From NCBI RefSeq assembly GCF_049701115.1, contig NZ_JBNATX010000001.1, positions 1 to 64,000 of the forward strand: 64,000 bases of DNA, written 5' to 3'. Position 1 is the stretch's first letter, and each line of letters begins with the position of its first letter. A program made the translations under genes and the position numbers. The notes under the pieces were generated by a model that saw only the letters and a program-made list of their open reading frames with translations, searched no databases and was not told where the DNA came from. The stretch is from Thermoanaerobacter sp049701115 (GTDB lineage Bacteria > Bacillota > Thermoanaerobacteria > Thermoanaerobacterales > Thermoanaerobacteraceae). Shown here in pieces: positions 52,895-61,358 of the stretch.

Positions 52895-54427
52895 ATGCTT
52901 TCTAAAGTAAAAACTATGGCTATTTTAGGAATAGATTCTTATGTAGTGGATGTAGAAGTTGACTTGGGGACTGGAATACCATCTTTTGATATAGTTGGAT
53001 TAGGTGATACAGAGATAAAAGAAGCAAGAGATAGAGTGAGAGCCGCTATAAAAAACAGTGATTTTGATTTTCCTTTAAAAAAGATAACAGTAAACCTGGC
53101 TCCTGCAGATGTTAAAAAGGAAGGTACTGGTTTTGATTTGCCTTTGGCGATTGGAATTTTAAAAGGAATCGATGTGGTAAAAAGTGACCTTGAAAATATA
53201 GCTTTTATTGGAGAGCTTTCTTTAGACGGTAGTGTAAGAGGGGTAAATGGTGTACTTCCAATGGTTATGGGAGCAATTAGAGAAGGAATTTCTTCTATAG
53301 TGGTGCCTTTGGACAATGCTGAAGAGGCTTCTGTGGTCAAGGGTATAGAGGTGTATCCTATCAAGACATTAAAGGAGGCAGTAGATTTTTTGAATGGGGA
53401 GGCATACATAAAACCTTTTTCTGTTGAATTGGAAAGTTTTTTTGAAAATCCAGATTATAAAGAGGATTTTTCCGAAGTAAAAGGGCAGGAAAATGCAAAA
53501 AGAGTTTTGGAGATTGCTGCGGCTGGCTCCCACAATGTGCTAATGATTGGGCCACCGGGAGCTGGTAAAACGATGTTGGCGAGGCGGTTTCCAACTATTC
53601 TTCCTCCTCTATCTTTTGAAGAGGCGTTAGAAGTGACAAAAATATACAGTATAGCGGGGCTTTTGCCTAAAGGTAAGCCTCTTGTTACAGAAAGGCCTTT
53701 TAGAGCGCCCCATCATACGGTTTCTACCGTTGCGCTGGTGGGAGGAGGAAAGTATCCAAAACCTGGAGAAGTTTCTTTGGCTCACCACGGGGTTTTGTTT
53801 TTAGATGAGGCACCAGAATTTAAGAAAGATGCTCTTGAAGTTTTAAGACAGCCTCTGGAAGATGAATTTGTGACTATTACAAGAGTAAATGGGAGTTTTT
53901 CATATCCGAGCAAATTTGTACTGATCCTTTCAATGAATCCATGCCCGTGTGGATTTTTTGGAAGCGACACTAATATATGCCATTGTACAGTTAATGAAAT
54001 AAGACGATATCAAAGCAAAATCTCAGGACCTTTATTGGATAGAATAGATTTGCATGTAGAAGTAAAGCCCCTTAGTAAGGACCATTATTTCGATGAAAGT
54101 CGTGAAGCGGAAAGTTCGAGAACTATAAGAGAGAGAGTTGAAAAGGCAAGAAAAATTCAATTAGATAGGTACAAAAATTCGGGTATATTTTCAAATTCTC
54201 AGCTCAAAGGGAATTTGCTTAAAAAATATTGTAAACTTGATAGCAAAACAAAGAGTTTTTTAGAAGAGGCTTTTGATAAACTTTCTTTGAGTGCAAGGGG
54301 TTACAGCAAAGTTTTAAAGGTAGCTCGAACAATTGCAGACCTTGAAGGAGAAGAAAACATAAAATTAGATCATGTAGCGGAAGCACTTCAATACAGAATA
54401 GCAGATGGTAAATACTGGTATAGATGA
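52895..54427 (+). CDS. YifB/ComM family magnesium-chelatase-like AAA+ protein
   Basis: A 510-residue AAA+ protein. The N-terminal Lon-S5-like domain (VEVDLGTGIPSFDIVGL, LAPADVKKEGTGFDLPLA) is followed by the ATPase with Walker A GPPGAGKTML near 215 and Walker B FLDEAPEF near 303, and a zinc-like CPCGFFGS region and C-terminal domain. In Vibrio and Haemophilus ComM extends branches during natural transformation. dprA, another transformation gene, lies 3 kb away. The name comM is not applied because the role in Firmicutes is not settled. Confidence 0.9.
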   Translation: MLSKVKTMAILGIDSYVVDVEVDLGTGIPSFDIVGLGDTEIKEARDRVRAAIKNSDFDFPLKKITVNLAPADVKKEGTGFDLPLAIGILKGIDVVKSDLENIAFIGELSLDGSVRGVNGVLPMVMGAIREGISSIVVPLDNAEEASVVKGIEVYPIKTLKEAVDFLNGEAYIKPFSVELESFFENPDYKEDFSEVKGQENAKRVLEIAAAGSHNVLMIGPPGAGKTMLARRFPTILPPLSFEEALEVTKIYSIAGLLPKGKPLVTERPFRAPHHTVSTVALVGGGKYPKPGEVSLAHHGVLFLDEAPEFKKDALEVLRQPLEDEFVTITRVNGSFSYPSKFVLILSMNPCPCGFFGSDTNICHCTVNEIRRYQSKISGPLLDRIDLHVEVKPLSKDHYFDESREAESSRTIRERVEKARKIQLDRYKNSGIFSNSQLKGNLLKKYCKLDSKTKSFLEEAFDKLSLSARGYSKVLKVARTIADLEGEENIKLDHVAEALQYRIADGKYWYR

Positions 54428-54440
54428 GAAGGTGTGCAAA

Positions 54441-55307
54441 GTGAGTTTTAAAGAACTGTTTAATAAAGATGGACTCAAAAGTATTTTTTTCATACTGATT
54501 GGTACTTTGATGTCGGCTTTGGGAATCAATATGTTCCTTGTTCATGCGAAACTTTTAAGTGGAGGAGTTTCAGGTATAGCCCTTATAATTCAGTACTTTA
54601 CAAGGTTTCCTGCAGGATACACCATATTTATTCTCAACATTCCTCTTCTTATATTAAGTTATAAAAAGGTGAATCTACGTTTTACAGTTTTTACTATAAT
54701 AGGTACTATATCACTTTCTTTTTTCCTAGTATTGACTTATTCATTAAAAAATTTGCTTAGTATTGACGATCCTTTACTTTTAAGTCTTTATGGAGGAGTA
54801 TTAAATGGGCTTGGAATGGGAATAGTGTTTAGTAATCACGGCTCCACAGGTGGTCTTGATATAATATCGGTAATTGTAAAGAAAAAATACGACAATTTTG
54901 AAATTGGTCGCATATCCTTCACAGTAAATTCCATAATTGTGGCTTTAGGAGCAGTATTTTTTGGTTTGACGAGTGCTTTGTATACCCTTGTTTCAATGTA
55001 CATAACTTCCTACATGGTAGATAAAACAATAAAAGGATTTAACAGACAAAAAATGGTCTTAATCGTGACTGACAAGGTAGAAGAGGTAAGCAAGGAGATA
55101 ATGACCACATTACACAGGGGAGTTACTCTTTTACACGGGGAAGGAGCTTACACGGGGGTGAGCAAAAAAGTTCTTTATTCGATTGTGTCTTTGACGCAAC
55201 TGCCTCAATTAAAGCTTATTGTTCATCAAACAGATCCTAATGCTTTTCTTTCCATACTGGATGTGTCAGAGGTTCACGGGAAAGGTTTTGTCAGAGAACT
55301 TTTTTAA
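54441..55307 (+). CDS. YitT family membrane protein
   Basis: A 288-residue protein with a five- or six-span membrane domain (residues about 15-205: FFILIGTLMSALGINMFL, GGVLNGLGMGIVFSNHGSTGG) followed by a cytoplasmic DUF2179 domain (about 210-285). YitT-family proteins are thought to be transporters; substrates are unknown. The GTG at 54441 follows AGAAGGTG; earlier in-frame starts fall inside the yifB-like gene. trpS follows 25 bases on. Confidence 0.88.
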   Translation: MSFKELFNKDGLKSIFFILIGTLMSALGINMFLVHAKLLSGGVSGIALIIQYFTRFPAGYTIFILNIPLLILSYKKVNLRFTVFTIIGTISLSFFLVLTYSLKNLLSIDDPLLLSLYGGVLNGLGMGIVFSNHGSTGGLDIISVIVKKKYDNFEIGRISFTVNSIIVALGAVFFGLTSALYTLVSMYITSYMVDKTIKGFNRQKMVLIVTDKVEEVSKEIMTTLHRGVTLLHGEGAYTGVSKKVLYSIVSLTQLPQLKLIVHQTDPNAFLSILDVSEVHGKGFVRELF

Positions 55308-55332
55308 ATTCTTGAAAAGGAGGCGTCCTAAT

Positions 55333-56316
55333 TTGAAAAGGGTTTTTTCAGGAGTACAGCCATCGGGAGACATTCACATAGGGAATTATTTGGGAGCAAT
55401 GAGGCAATTTGTTGCGCTTCAAGATGACTATGAATGCTTTTTCTGTGTAGTTGATTTACACGCTCTTACGGTTCCCCAAGATCCTGTTGAGCTTAGAAAA
55501 AATACCATTGAGTTGGCAGCTTTGTATATGGCTATAGGTCTTGATCCGAAGAAGGTTACACTTTTTGTGCAGTCTCACGTTTCCGCTCATGCAGAGCTGG
55601 CATGGCTTTTGCAATGTATAACTTATTTTGGAGAATTAAGTAGAATGACGCAGTTTAAAGAAAAAAGCAAAGGTAAAGAAACAGTCTCTGTAGGACTTTT
55701 TACATATCCTGACTTGATGGCAGCTGATATACTCTTGTATAAGACTCATTATGTGCCTGTTGGAGAAGACCAAAAGCAACACTTAGAGCTTACGAGAGAT
55801 ATCGCACAGAGATTTAACAATAGATTTGGAGAGACTTTTGTAATACCTGAGCCAATGATTTTAAAGCTTGGCGCGAGAATAATGAGTTTAACGGATCCGA
55901 CTAAAAAAATGAGCAAAAGCGATGCTGATCCCAACAATCGAATAAATCTTTTGGATGATCCGGATACTATATATAGAAAAATAATGAAGGCTGTTACGGA
56001 TTCTGAGACCGAAATAAGGCTTGATTGGGAGAAAAAACCCGGGGTAAGCAATCTGCTCACGATATACAGCCTATTTACGGGTATGGAAATAGAGGAGGTT
56101 GTGAATAAATTCAAAGGACAGGGTTATGGGGCCCTCAAGAAAGAACTGGCAGAAGTTGTAATAGATAGGCTTTCCGATATACAGAAAAACTACAAGGATA
56201 TAAGCGAAGAAGAGGTTTTGAAAGTATTGAGAGAAGGGGCCGAAAAGGCAGAAGCAGTTGCAGTAGAAACCCTTAGAGAAGTAAAGGAAAAGATGGGGCT
56301 TATACTGTTTCATTAG
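55333..56316 (+). CDS. trpS: Tryptophanyl-tRNA synthetase
   Basis: Charges tRNA(Trp). The 327-residue class I enzyme starts MKRVFSGVQPSGDIHIGNYLG, in which HIGN is the HIGH motif, and has KMSKSDAD near 192. The TTG at 55333 is chosen: AAGGAGG lies 10 bases before it and it gives the usual length, whereas the open frame from 55219 runs through the yitT end. No T-box leader is seen, since the gene lies in an operon. Its stop overlaps the converging yraN stop by four bases. Confidence 0.96.
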   Translation: MKRVFSGVQPSGDIHIGNYLGAMRQFVALQDDYECFFCVVDLHALTVPQDPVELRKNTIELAALYMAIGLDPKKVTLFVQSHVSAHAELAWLLQCITYFGELSRMTQFKEKSKGKETVSVGLFTYPDLMAADILLYKTHYVPVGEDQKQHLELTRDIAQRFNNRFGETFVIPEPMILKLGARIMSLTDPTKKMSKSDADPNNRINLLDDPDTIYRKIMKAVTDSETEIRLDWEKKPGVSNLLTIYSLFTGMEIEEVVNKFKGQGYGALKKELAEVVIDRLSDIQKNYKDISEEEVLKVLREGAEKAEAVAVETLREVKEKMGLILFH

Positions 56317-56684
56317 AAGAAGGCGTTTGGAATGTGGTTTAATTTTTCCAATGTCAGCGTACTGTGATTTAAGTATATTTCTATTATGTCAAAACGGGGT
56401 TGAAAATGCTTGTAGTTAGAAATGGACATGTAAACTTGAGCTATTTTTAAAATTTTTTGCTGTTTGCTAAAATTTACGGCCTCGCTGGGAATACCGAAGT
56501 TCATGGAGGTACGAGTTTTTACCTCTACAAAAATTATCTGCCCTTTGTAAAGAGCTATCAAATCTATTTCGCCTATTTTACATTTGAAATTTTTTTCTAA
56601 AATTTTGTATCCCTTTTTCTGAAGATACTGGGCAGCTATTTTTTCTCCTTGGCTGCCTATTGCTTTTTTATTCACTTTATTCAT
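56313..56684 (-). CDS. yraN: YraN family endonuclease-like protein (UPF0102)
   Basis: A 123-residue protein with a restriction-endonuclease-like fold. The core is GEKIAAQYLQKKGYKILEKNFKC, GEIDLIALYKGQIIFVEVKTRT, with the Asp and Glu-x-Lys of a nuclease site. Function is not established. It is coupled to rnhB by a four-base overlap, the usual rnhB-yraN pair, and both are on the minus strand. Confidence 0.92.
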   Translation of the reverse strand: MNKVNKKAIGSQGEKIAAQYLQKKGYKILEKNFKCKIGEIDLIALYKGQIIFVEVKTRTSMNFGIPSEAVNFSKQQKILKIAQVYMSISNYKHFQPRFDIIEIYLNHSTLTLEKLNHIPNAFF

Positions 56685-57406
56685 CCTTTCAAAAATTTTT
56701 TTATATAGCTTTTTCTATGAATAGGAGAGGGTCCATACTTTTTTAAAGCTTCGATATGCTCCTTTGTGCCATATCCCTTGTTTTTTATAAAATTATACTG
56801 GGGATATATCTCATGATATTTTCTCATGATTTTATCTCTTTCTACTTTTGCAAGAATTGATGCTGCAGCAATCGATATACTTTTTGCATCCCCTTTTACA
56901 ATGGAGACTTGTTCTATACTTATGTCTGGAATTGTAAGGGCATCTACTAAAAGGCAATCTATTTTTTCTTTTACTTCGAGTACGGCTTCTTTCATAGCTT
57001 TTAAGGTAGCGTTTAATATATTTATTTCATCGATTTCATCATGGTCTACTATTCCTATTCCGTAAGCAACTGCTTGTTTCTTTATTATTTCTGCTAATAT
57101 TTCCCTTTTATTTTCAGAGAGTTTTTTTGAATCCTTTATTTCAGGAATAAATACGCCTTTGGGAAGTATTACACAAGCGGCTACTACGGGACCTACTAAA
57201 GGGCCCCTTCCCGCCTCGTCTACTCCTCCTATGAGGTTAAAACCCTTTTTATAAAGAGCTTTTTCATAAAAACTCATTTCTTCTACCCTTTTCATTTCCT
57301 GTTCAAGCCAGTTCTTTGCTGTAGAAGTGAGGTTTAAAAGATCTAAATCTAAAATATATTCTTTATATAAGCGTTCTTTTAACTGACGTAAGTTCAGCTT
57401 TATCAT
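56681..57406 (-). CDS. rnhB: Ribonuclease HII
   Basis: Removes ribonucleotides and RNA primers from DNA. The catalytic core begins at GVDEAGRGPLVGPVVAA (about 61-77), with DSKKLSENKR and the later Asp in CLLVDALTIP. An extra 55-residue helical N-terminus precedes the core, as in other Firmicute RnhB proteins. 241 residues from an ATG with AAAGGTGG. Confidence 0.95.
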   Translation of the reverse strand: MIKLNLRQLKERLYKEYILDLDLLNLTSTAKNWLEQEMKRVEEMSFYEKALYKKGFNLIGGVDEAGRGPLVGPVVAACVILPKGVFIPEIKDSKKLSENKREILAEIIKKQAVAYGIGIVDHDEIDEINILNATLKAMKEAVLEVKEKIDCLLVDALTIPDISIEQVSIVKGDAKSISIAAASILAKVERDKIMRKYHEIYPQYNFIKNKGYGTKEHIEALKKYGPSPIHRKSYIKKFLKG

Positions 57407-57510
57407 TGTATTTTACCACCTTTTATTTATTTGTTCTCCTTTATTTTATCACAGCTTTTGTATTATAATAAAGGTAAATTGAAAAAGAAAGTTACAAAAA
57501 GGTGGTATAA

Positions 57511-58599
57511 GTGGATAGAGAAAAGGTTTTTAAGATATGGTTAAGCAGTGTGGCAGGTATTGGTTATAACTCTTATCGCCAGCTGATAGATTTTTTTAAA
57601 AAGGCAGAAGAAGTTTACAGAGCGAGGGAAATTGACATATTTAAGGCTATAGGTAAAAAAAGTCTTACGGAAAAAATAGTGAGGGCGCAAAGCTTGAATC
57701 CTTTTGAATACGTAGAAAGATTGGAAAAATTGAAGGTGACAGTATATACACTGGAGGATGATGAGTATCCTGCTCTTCTAAGAGAGATCTACAATCCTCC
57801 TGTTGCTCTGTATTTTAAGGGAAGGTTAAATTTGAAAGATAAATTTTCAATAGCCATGGTAGGATCTAGAAAAGCTACTTATTATGGAAGGCAAATTGCT
57901 CAAAAACTTTCTTATGAGCTTTCCTCAAAGGGAATAACGGTTGTGAGTGGATTGGCAAGGGGAATAGATACATATTCACATATAGGTGCTTTAGAGGGAA
58001 AGGGAAGTACTATAGCGGTTTTGGGATGTGGAATAAATATTGCATATCCTACAGAGAATAAGAAGTTGATGGAGCGAATCGGAGAAGAAGGACTGTTGAT
58101 ATCTGAATATTCTCTCGATTATCCTCCTCTTTCTCAAAACTTTCCGCTAAGGAACAGGATAATAAGCGGACTTTCTCAAGGAGTTGTAGTAGTGGAAGCC
58201 GGAGCAAAGAGTGGAGCTTTGATAACGGCGCAGTTTGCATTAGAACAAGGTAGGGAAGTCTTTGCTGTTCCAGGTAATGTGACAAGCGCTTACAGTGCAG
58301 GGACAAATGACTTGATAAGGCAGGGAGCAAAGATTGTGACAGGAATTTGGGACATTTTAGAAGAATTTAGTTTTAGAGAAGAATTTGCTGTTTCTTTTTT
58401 GGAAGAAGAGGGTCCTTCTTTAACAGAAGAAGAAAAAATGGTGTATGAGTTTATTAAAGAAGCCACAAGGGATGTTGAGGAAATGGCCATCGAGTTAGGT
58501 ATAAAGCCGTACAAATTAAATGTTATATTGACCTCCCTCATGGTAAAGGGATTGATTGATAGACTTCCCGGGAATAAGTACGCTAAAAAAATTTTTTGA
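57511..58599 (+). CDS. dprA: DNA processing protein DprA
   Basis: Loads RecA on incoming single-stranded DNA during natural transformation. The 362-residue protein has an N-terminal helical domain, the Rossmann-like DprA core (MVGSRKATYYGR, VVSGLARGIDTYSH, TIAVLGCGI, FPLRNRIISGLS) at about 105-300 and a C-terminal winged-helix-like domain. GTG start with AAAGGTGG. A TATAAT at 57464 lies 42 bases before it but has no good -35. The protein is widespread in bacteria that are not known to be competent. Confidence 0.95.
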   Translation: MDREKVFKIWLSSVAGIGYNSYRQLIDFFKKAEEVYRAREIDIFKAIGKKSLTEKIVRAQSLNPFEYVERLEKLKVTVYTLEDDEYPALLREIYNPPVALYFKGRLNLKDKFSIAMVGSRKATYYGRQIAQKLSYELSSKGITVVSGLARGIDTYSHIGALEGKGSTIAVLGCGINIAYPTENKKLMERIGEEGLLISEYSLDYPPLSQNFPLRNRIISGLSQGVVVVEAGAKSGALITAQFALEQGREVFAVPGNVTSAYSAGTNDLIRQGAKIVTGIWDILEEFSFREEFAVSFLEEEGPSLTEEEKMVYEFIKEATRDVEEMAIELGIKPYKLNVILTSLMVKGLIDRLPGNKYAKKIF

Positions 58600-58624
58600 T
58601 AATTGCAAAAAACTTTGATATAAT
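58596..58624 (+). promoter_or_regulatory. Promoter for topA
   Basis: TTGATA (58596-58601) overlaps the dprA stop; TATAAT is at 58619-58624, with a 17-base spacer, 26 bases before topA. Confidence 0.75.
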
Positions 58625-58649
58625 TAGTAGTTGTTCTGGAGGTGAAGTC

Positions 58650-60734
58650 ATGGCAAAGTCTTTGGTTATAGTAGAATCCCCTGCTAAAGCCAAAACCATT
58701 TCGAAATTCCTTGGGAAAAATTTCAAAGTTGCTGCATCCCAGGGCCATGTGAGGGACCTTCCCAAAAGCCAGTTGGGAGTAGATATAGAAAACAACTTTG
58801 CTCCCAAATACATAACGATAAGGGGTAAGGGTGAAATAATTGAAAAGTTGAAAAAAGAGGCAAAAGATGCAGAAAAGATTTTTCTTGCTACAGACCCTGA
58901 TAGGGAAGGAGAAGCAATTTCGTGGCATATTGCTCAGCTTTTAGACCTAGATATCGAAAAACCTTGTAGAATAGAATTTCATGAAATTACAAAAAATGCG
59001 GTTCAAAATGCTATAAAAAATCCTCGGAAAATAAATCTCAATTTGGTTAATGCTCAACAGGCGCGAAGGATTCTGGATAGACTCGTTGGATATAAGATTA
59101 GTCCTATTCTTTGGAAGAAGATAAAGAGGGGCTTGAGTGCAGGGAGAGTGCAATCGGTAGCTGCGAGGTTGGTTTGCGATAGGGAGAGAGAAATAGAAGC
59201 TTTTGTGCCGGAGGAATATTGGAATATCATCGCAGTGCTCTTTGATGAAAAAAACTCTGTAAAGTTTGAAGCAAAATTTTACGGCAAAGAGGAAGAAAAA
59301 ATTGAGCTTAAGACCAAAGAAGATGTAGATAGAATAATAAATTCCCTTTCCAACGAGTATATTGTGTATAAGGTAAAGACAGGGACAAAAAGGAAAAATC
59401 CACCTCCCCCCTTTATTACCAGTACATTGCAACAAGAGGCATCCCGCAAATTAGGCTTTACAGCAAAAAAGACCATGTTGATTGCACAGCAACTTTATGA
59501 AGGAATTGAGATAAAGGGAGAGGGAAGTGTAGGTCTTGTGACCTATATAAGGACGGATTCAACAAGGGTAGCGAAAGAAGCTAAAGAAGAAGCCTATCAG
59601 TACATTTCTCAAAAGTTTGGAAAGGAGTTCGCTAATCCTAATGCGGAATATGTCTCGAAAAAGGTTAATATCCAGGATGCACATGAAGCCATAAGGCCTA
59701 CTTCTGTGTTTAGAGTTCCAGAAGTCATAAAAGATTCTTTAACACCAGACCAGTATAAATTGTACAAACTGATATGGGAGAGATTTATAGCGAGTCAAAT
59801 GATGCCCGCAATTTATGACGTTGTGAACATGGATATTAAAAATGGTGAATACATCTTCAAGGCTTCGGGTTCTACTATGAGATTTTTAGGTTTTATGACC
59901 GTATACGTAGAAGGCAGTGACTTTCAAGAGGAAGAGGAAGAAAAAACATTACCTGTATTAGAAGAGGGTGTTAAGCTAAAATTGGAGGAACTAAAGCCTA
60001 CTCAGCATTTTACGCAACCACCCCCCAGATACACCGAGGCTTCTCTCATTAAGGAATTAGAAGAAAAAGGTATTGGAAGGCCGAGCACTTACGCTCCGAC
60101 TATTGCCACTCTGTTGGAAAGGGGATATGTGGTCAAAGATAAAAAAGTCTTAAAACCTACAGAGCTTGGATTTATAGTGACAGATGCTTTAAAAGAGTTT
60201 TTCTCAGAGATAGTGGATGTGGGCTTTACTGCTGAGATGGAGGAAGAGTTAGACAAAATAGAAGAAGGAAAAGCAGAGTGGTATGAGGTGTTAAGAGATT
60301 TTTACCAGAATTTTTATCAAACCTTAAAAGTGGCCGAAGAAAGGATGGAAAAAATAGAAATAGAGGAGAAGGTAGAAGTTACGGATATAAAATGTGAAAT
60401 TTGTGGAAGGCCAATGGTAGTAAGGAAAGGAAGATACGGTAAATTTTTGGCCTGCTCTGGTTTCCCTGAATGTAAAAACACAAAGCCTTATTTCGAAAAG
60501 GTGGGGGTAAAGTGCCCCAAGTGCGGGGGAGAAATCTTAAAGCGATGGAGTAAAAAAGGTAAAGTCTATTACGCTTGTGAGAATTCACCACAATGTGACT
60601 TTATATTGTGGGATAAACCGGTGAATGAGAAGTGTCCTGTTTGTGGGAGCCTTATGGTAGAAAAAAACACAAAGAACGGAAAAGTGATAAAATGTTCCAA
60701 TCCTCAATGTGGATATCAGAAAGAAACTAATTAA
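58650..60734 (+). CDS. topA: DNA topoisomerase I
   Basis: Relaxes negative supercoils. A type IA enzyme of 694 residues: toprim domain (VESPAKAKTI at about 7-16, DPDREGEAI near 90), catalytic Tyr299 in YIRTDSTR, and three C-terminal four-cysteine zinc domains (near 574-602, 615-645 and 661-690). The ATG at 58650 follows CTGGAGGTGAAGTC; the longer frame starts before the promoter. In Bacillus topA is followed by trmFO and xerC/codV; here hslV follows directly. Confidence 0.97.
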   Translation: MAKSLVIVESPAKAKTISKFLGKNFKVAASQGHVRDLPKSQLGVDIENNFAPKYITIRGKGEIIEKLKKEAKDAEKIFLATDPDREGEAISWHIAQLLDLDIEKPCRIEFHEITKNAVQNAIKNPRKINLNLVNAQQARRILDRLVGYKISPILWKKIKRGLSAGRVQSVAARLVCDREREIEAFVPEEYWNIIAVLFDEKNSVKFEAKFYGKEEEKIELKTKEDVDRIINSLSNEYIVYKVKTGTKRKNPPPPFITSTLQQEASRKLGFTAKKTMLIAQQLYEGIEIKGEGSVGLVTYIRTDSTRVAKEAKEEAYQYISQKFGKEFANPNAEYVSKKVNIQDAHEAIRPTSVFRVPEVIKDSLTPDQYKLYKLIWERFIASQMMPAIYDVVNMDIKNGEYIFKASGSTMRFLGFMTVYVEGSDFQEEEEEKTLPVLEEGVKLKLEELKPTQHFTQPPPRYTEASLIKELEEKGIGRPSTYAPTIATLLERGYVVKDKKVLKPTELGFIVTDALKEFFSEIVDVGFTAEMEEELDKIEEGKAEWYEVLRDFYQNFYQTLKVAEERMEKIEIEEKVEVTDIKCEICGRPMVVRKGRYGKFLACSGFPECKNTKPYFEKVGVKCPKCGGEILKRWSKKGKVYYACENSPQCDFILWDKPVNEKCPVCGSLMVEKNTKNGKVIKCSNPQCGYQKETN

Positions 60735-60763
60735 AAGAATTTATCAAAAATTTTGAATTGAGC

Positions 60764-60792
60764 TTGATGCTTCCCACAAAATGTGTTATAAA
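60764..60792 (+). promoter_or_regulatory. Promoter for hslV-hslU-codY
   Basis: TTGATG (60764-60769), 17 bases, TATAAA (60787-60792), 20 bases before the hslV start. Confidence 0.65.
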
Positions 60793-60811
60793 TGTTTAAA
60801 GGGGTGTAATT

Positions 60812-61342
60812 ATGTTTAGAGGTACTACTATAGTTGCTGTCAGAAGGGGAGACAGAGTTTCTGTAGCAGGAGATGGGCAAGTTACTTTTGGAGATAGTAC
60901 TATATTAAAACATGGCGCAAAAAAAATAAGAAGACTTTACAACGGAGAAGTGATAGTGGGTTTTGCTGGGTCTGTAGCAGATGCTATGACCTTATCTCAG
61001 AAGTTTGAAGAAAAACTAGAACAATATGGAGGTAATTTAAAAAGAGCGGCAGTGGAGCTGGCACAAGAGTGGAGAAAAGATAAGATTTTAAGAAAGTTGG
61101 AAGCGCTTCTGATTGCGGCTGATAAAAAGGATACTTTGCTCATTTCCGGCACAGGAGAAGTTATAGAACCAGATGAAGATGTCATTGGTATAGGTTCTGG
61201 TGGTAATTACGCCATGGCTGCCGCTTTAGCTTTAAGGTACAACACGGATTTAGATACAGAAGAAATTGCAAGAAAAGCTTTGGAAATAGCTTCAAAGATA
61301 TGCGTTTATACGAATAACAACATTACAGTAGAAACACTTTAG
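60812..61342 (+). CDS. hslV: ATP-dependent protease subunit HslV (ClpQ)
   Basis: The proteasome-like peptidase of the HslUV complex. The 176-residue precursor starts MFRG-TTIVAVRRGDRV; removal of the four-residue leader would expose the catalytic Thr5. Other family marks are AGDGQVTFGD, GFAGSVADAMTL and the YAMAAALAL region. Threonine replaces the N-terminal serine described for Bacillus ClpQ, so a conventional threonine mechanism is likely. GGGGTG ribosome site. Confidence 0.95.
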   Translation: MFRGTTIVAVRRGDRVSVAGDGQVTFGDSTILKHGAKKIRRLYNGEVIVGFAGSVADAMTLSQKFEEKLEQYGGNLKRAAVELAQEWRKDKILRKLEALLIAADKKDTLLISGTGEVIEPDEDVIGIGSGGNYAMAAALALRYNTDLDTEEIARKALEIASKICVYTNNNITVETL

Positions 61343-61358
61343 ACAGGGGGTGAATGAG

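Noticed and set aside
52939..53409. 156-residue open frame antisense to the YifB-like gene
   Set aside because: A shadow of the N-terminal domain of a well-supported gene; Ser/Thr-rich with no start signal.
58603..58608. TTGCAA as -35 of the topA promoter
   Set aside because: Spacing to TATAAT is 10 bases; TTGATA at 58596 has the proper 17.
58290..58928. 212-residue open frame antisense to dprA/topA
   Set aside because: It runs opposite to two well-supported genes, is rich in Phe/Ser/Cys as expected from the complement of A-rich codons, and lacks a ribosome site.
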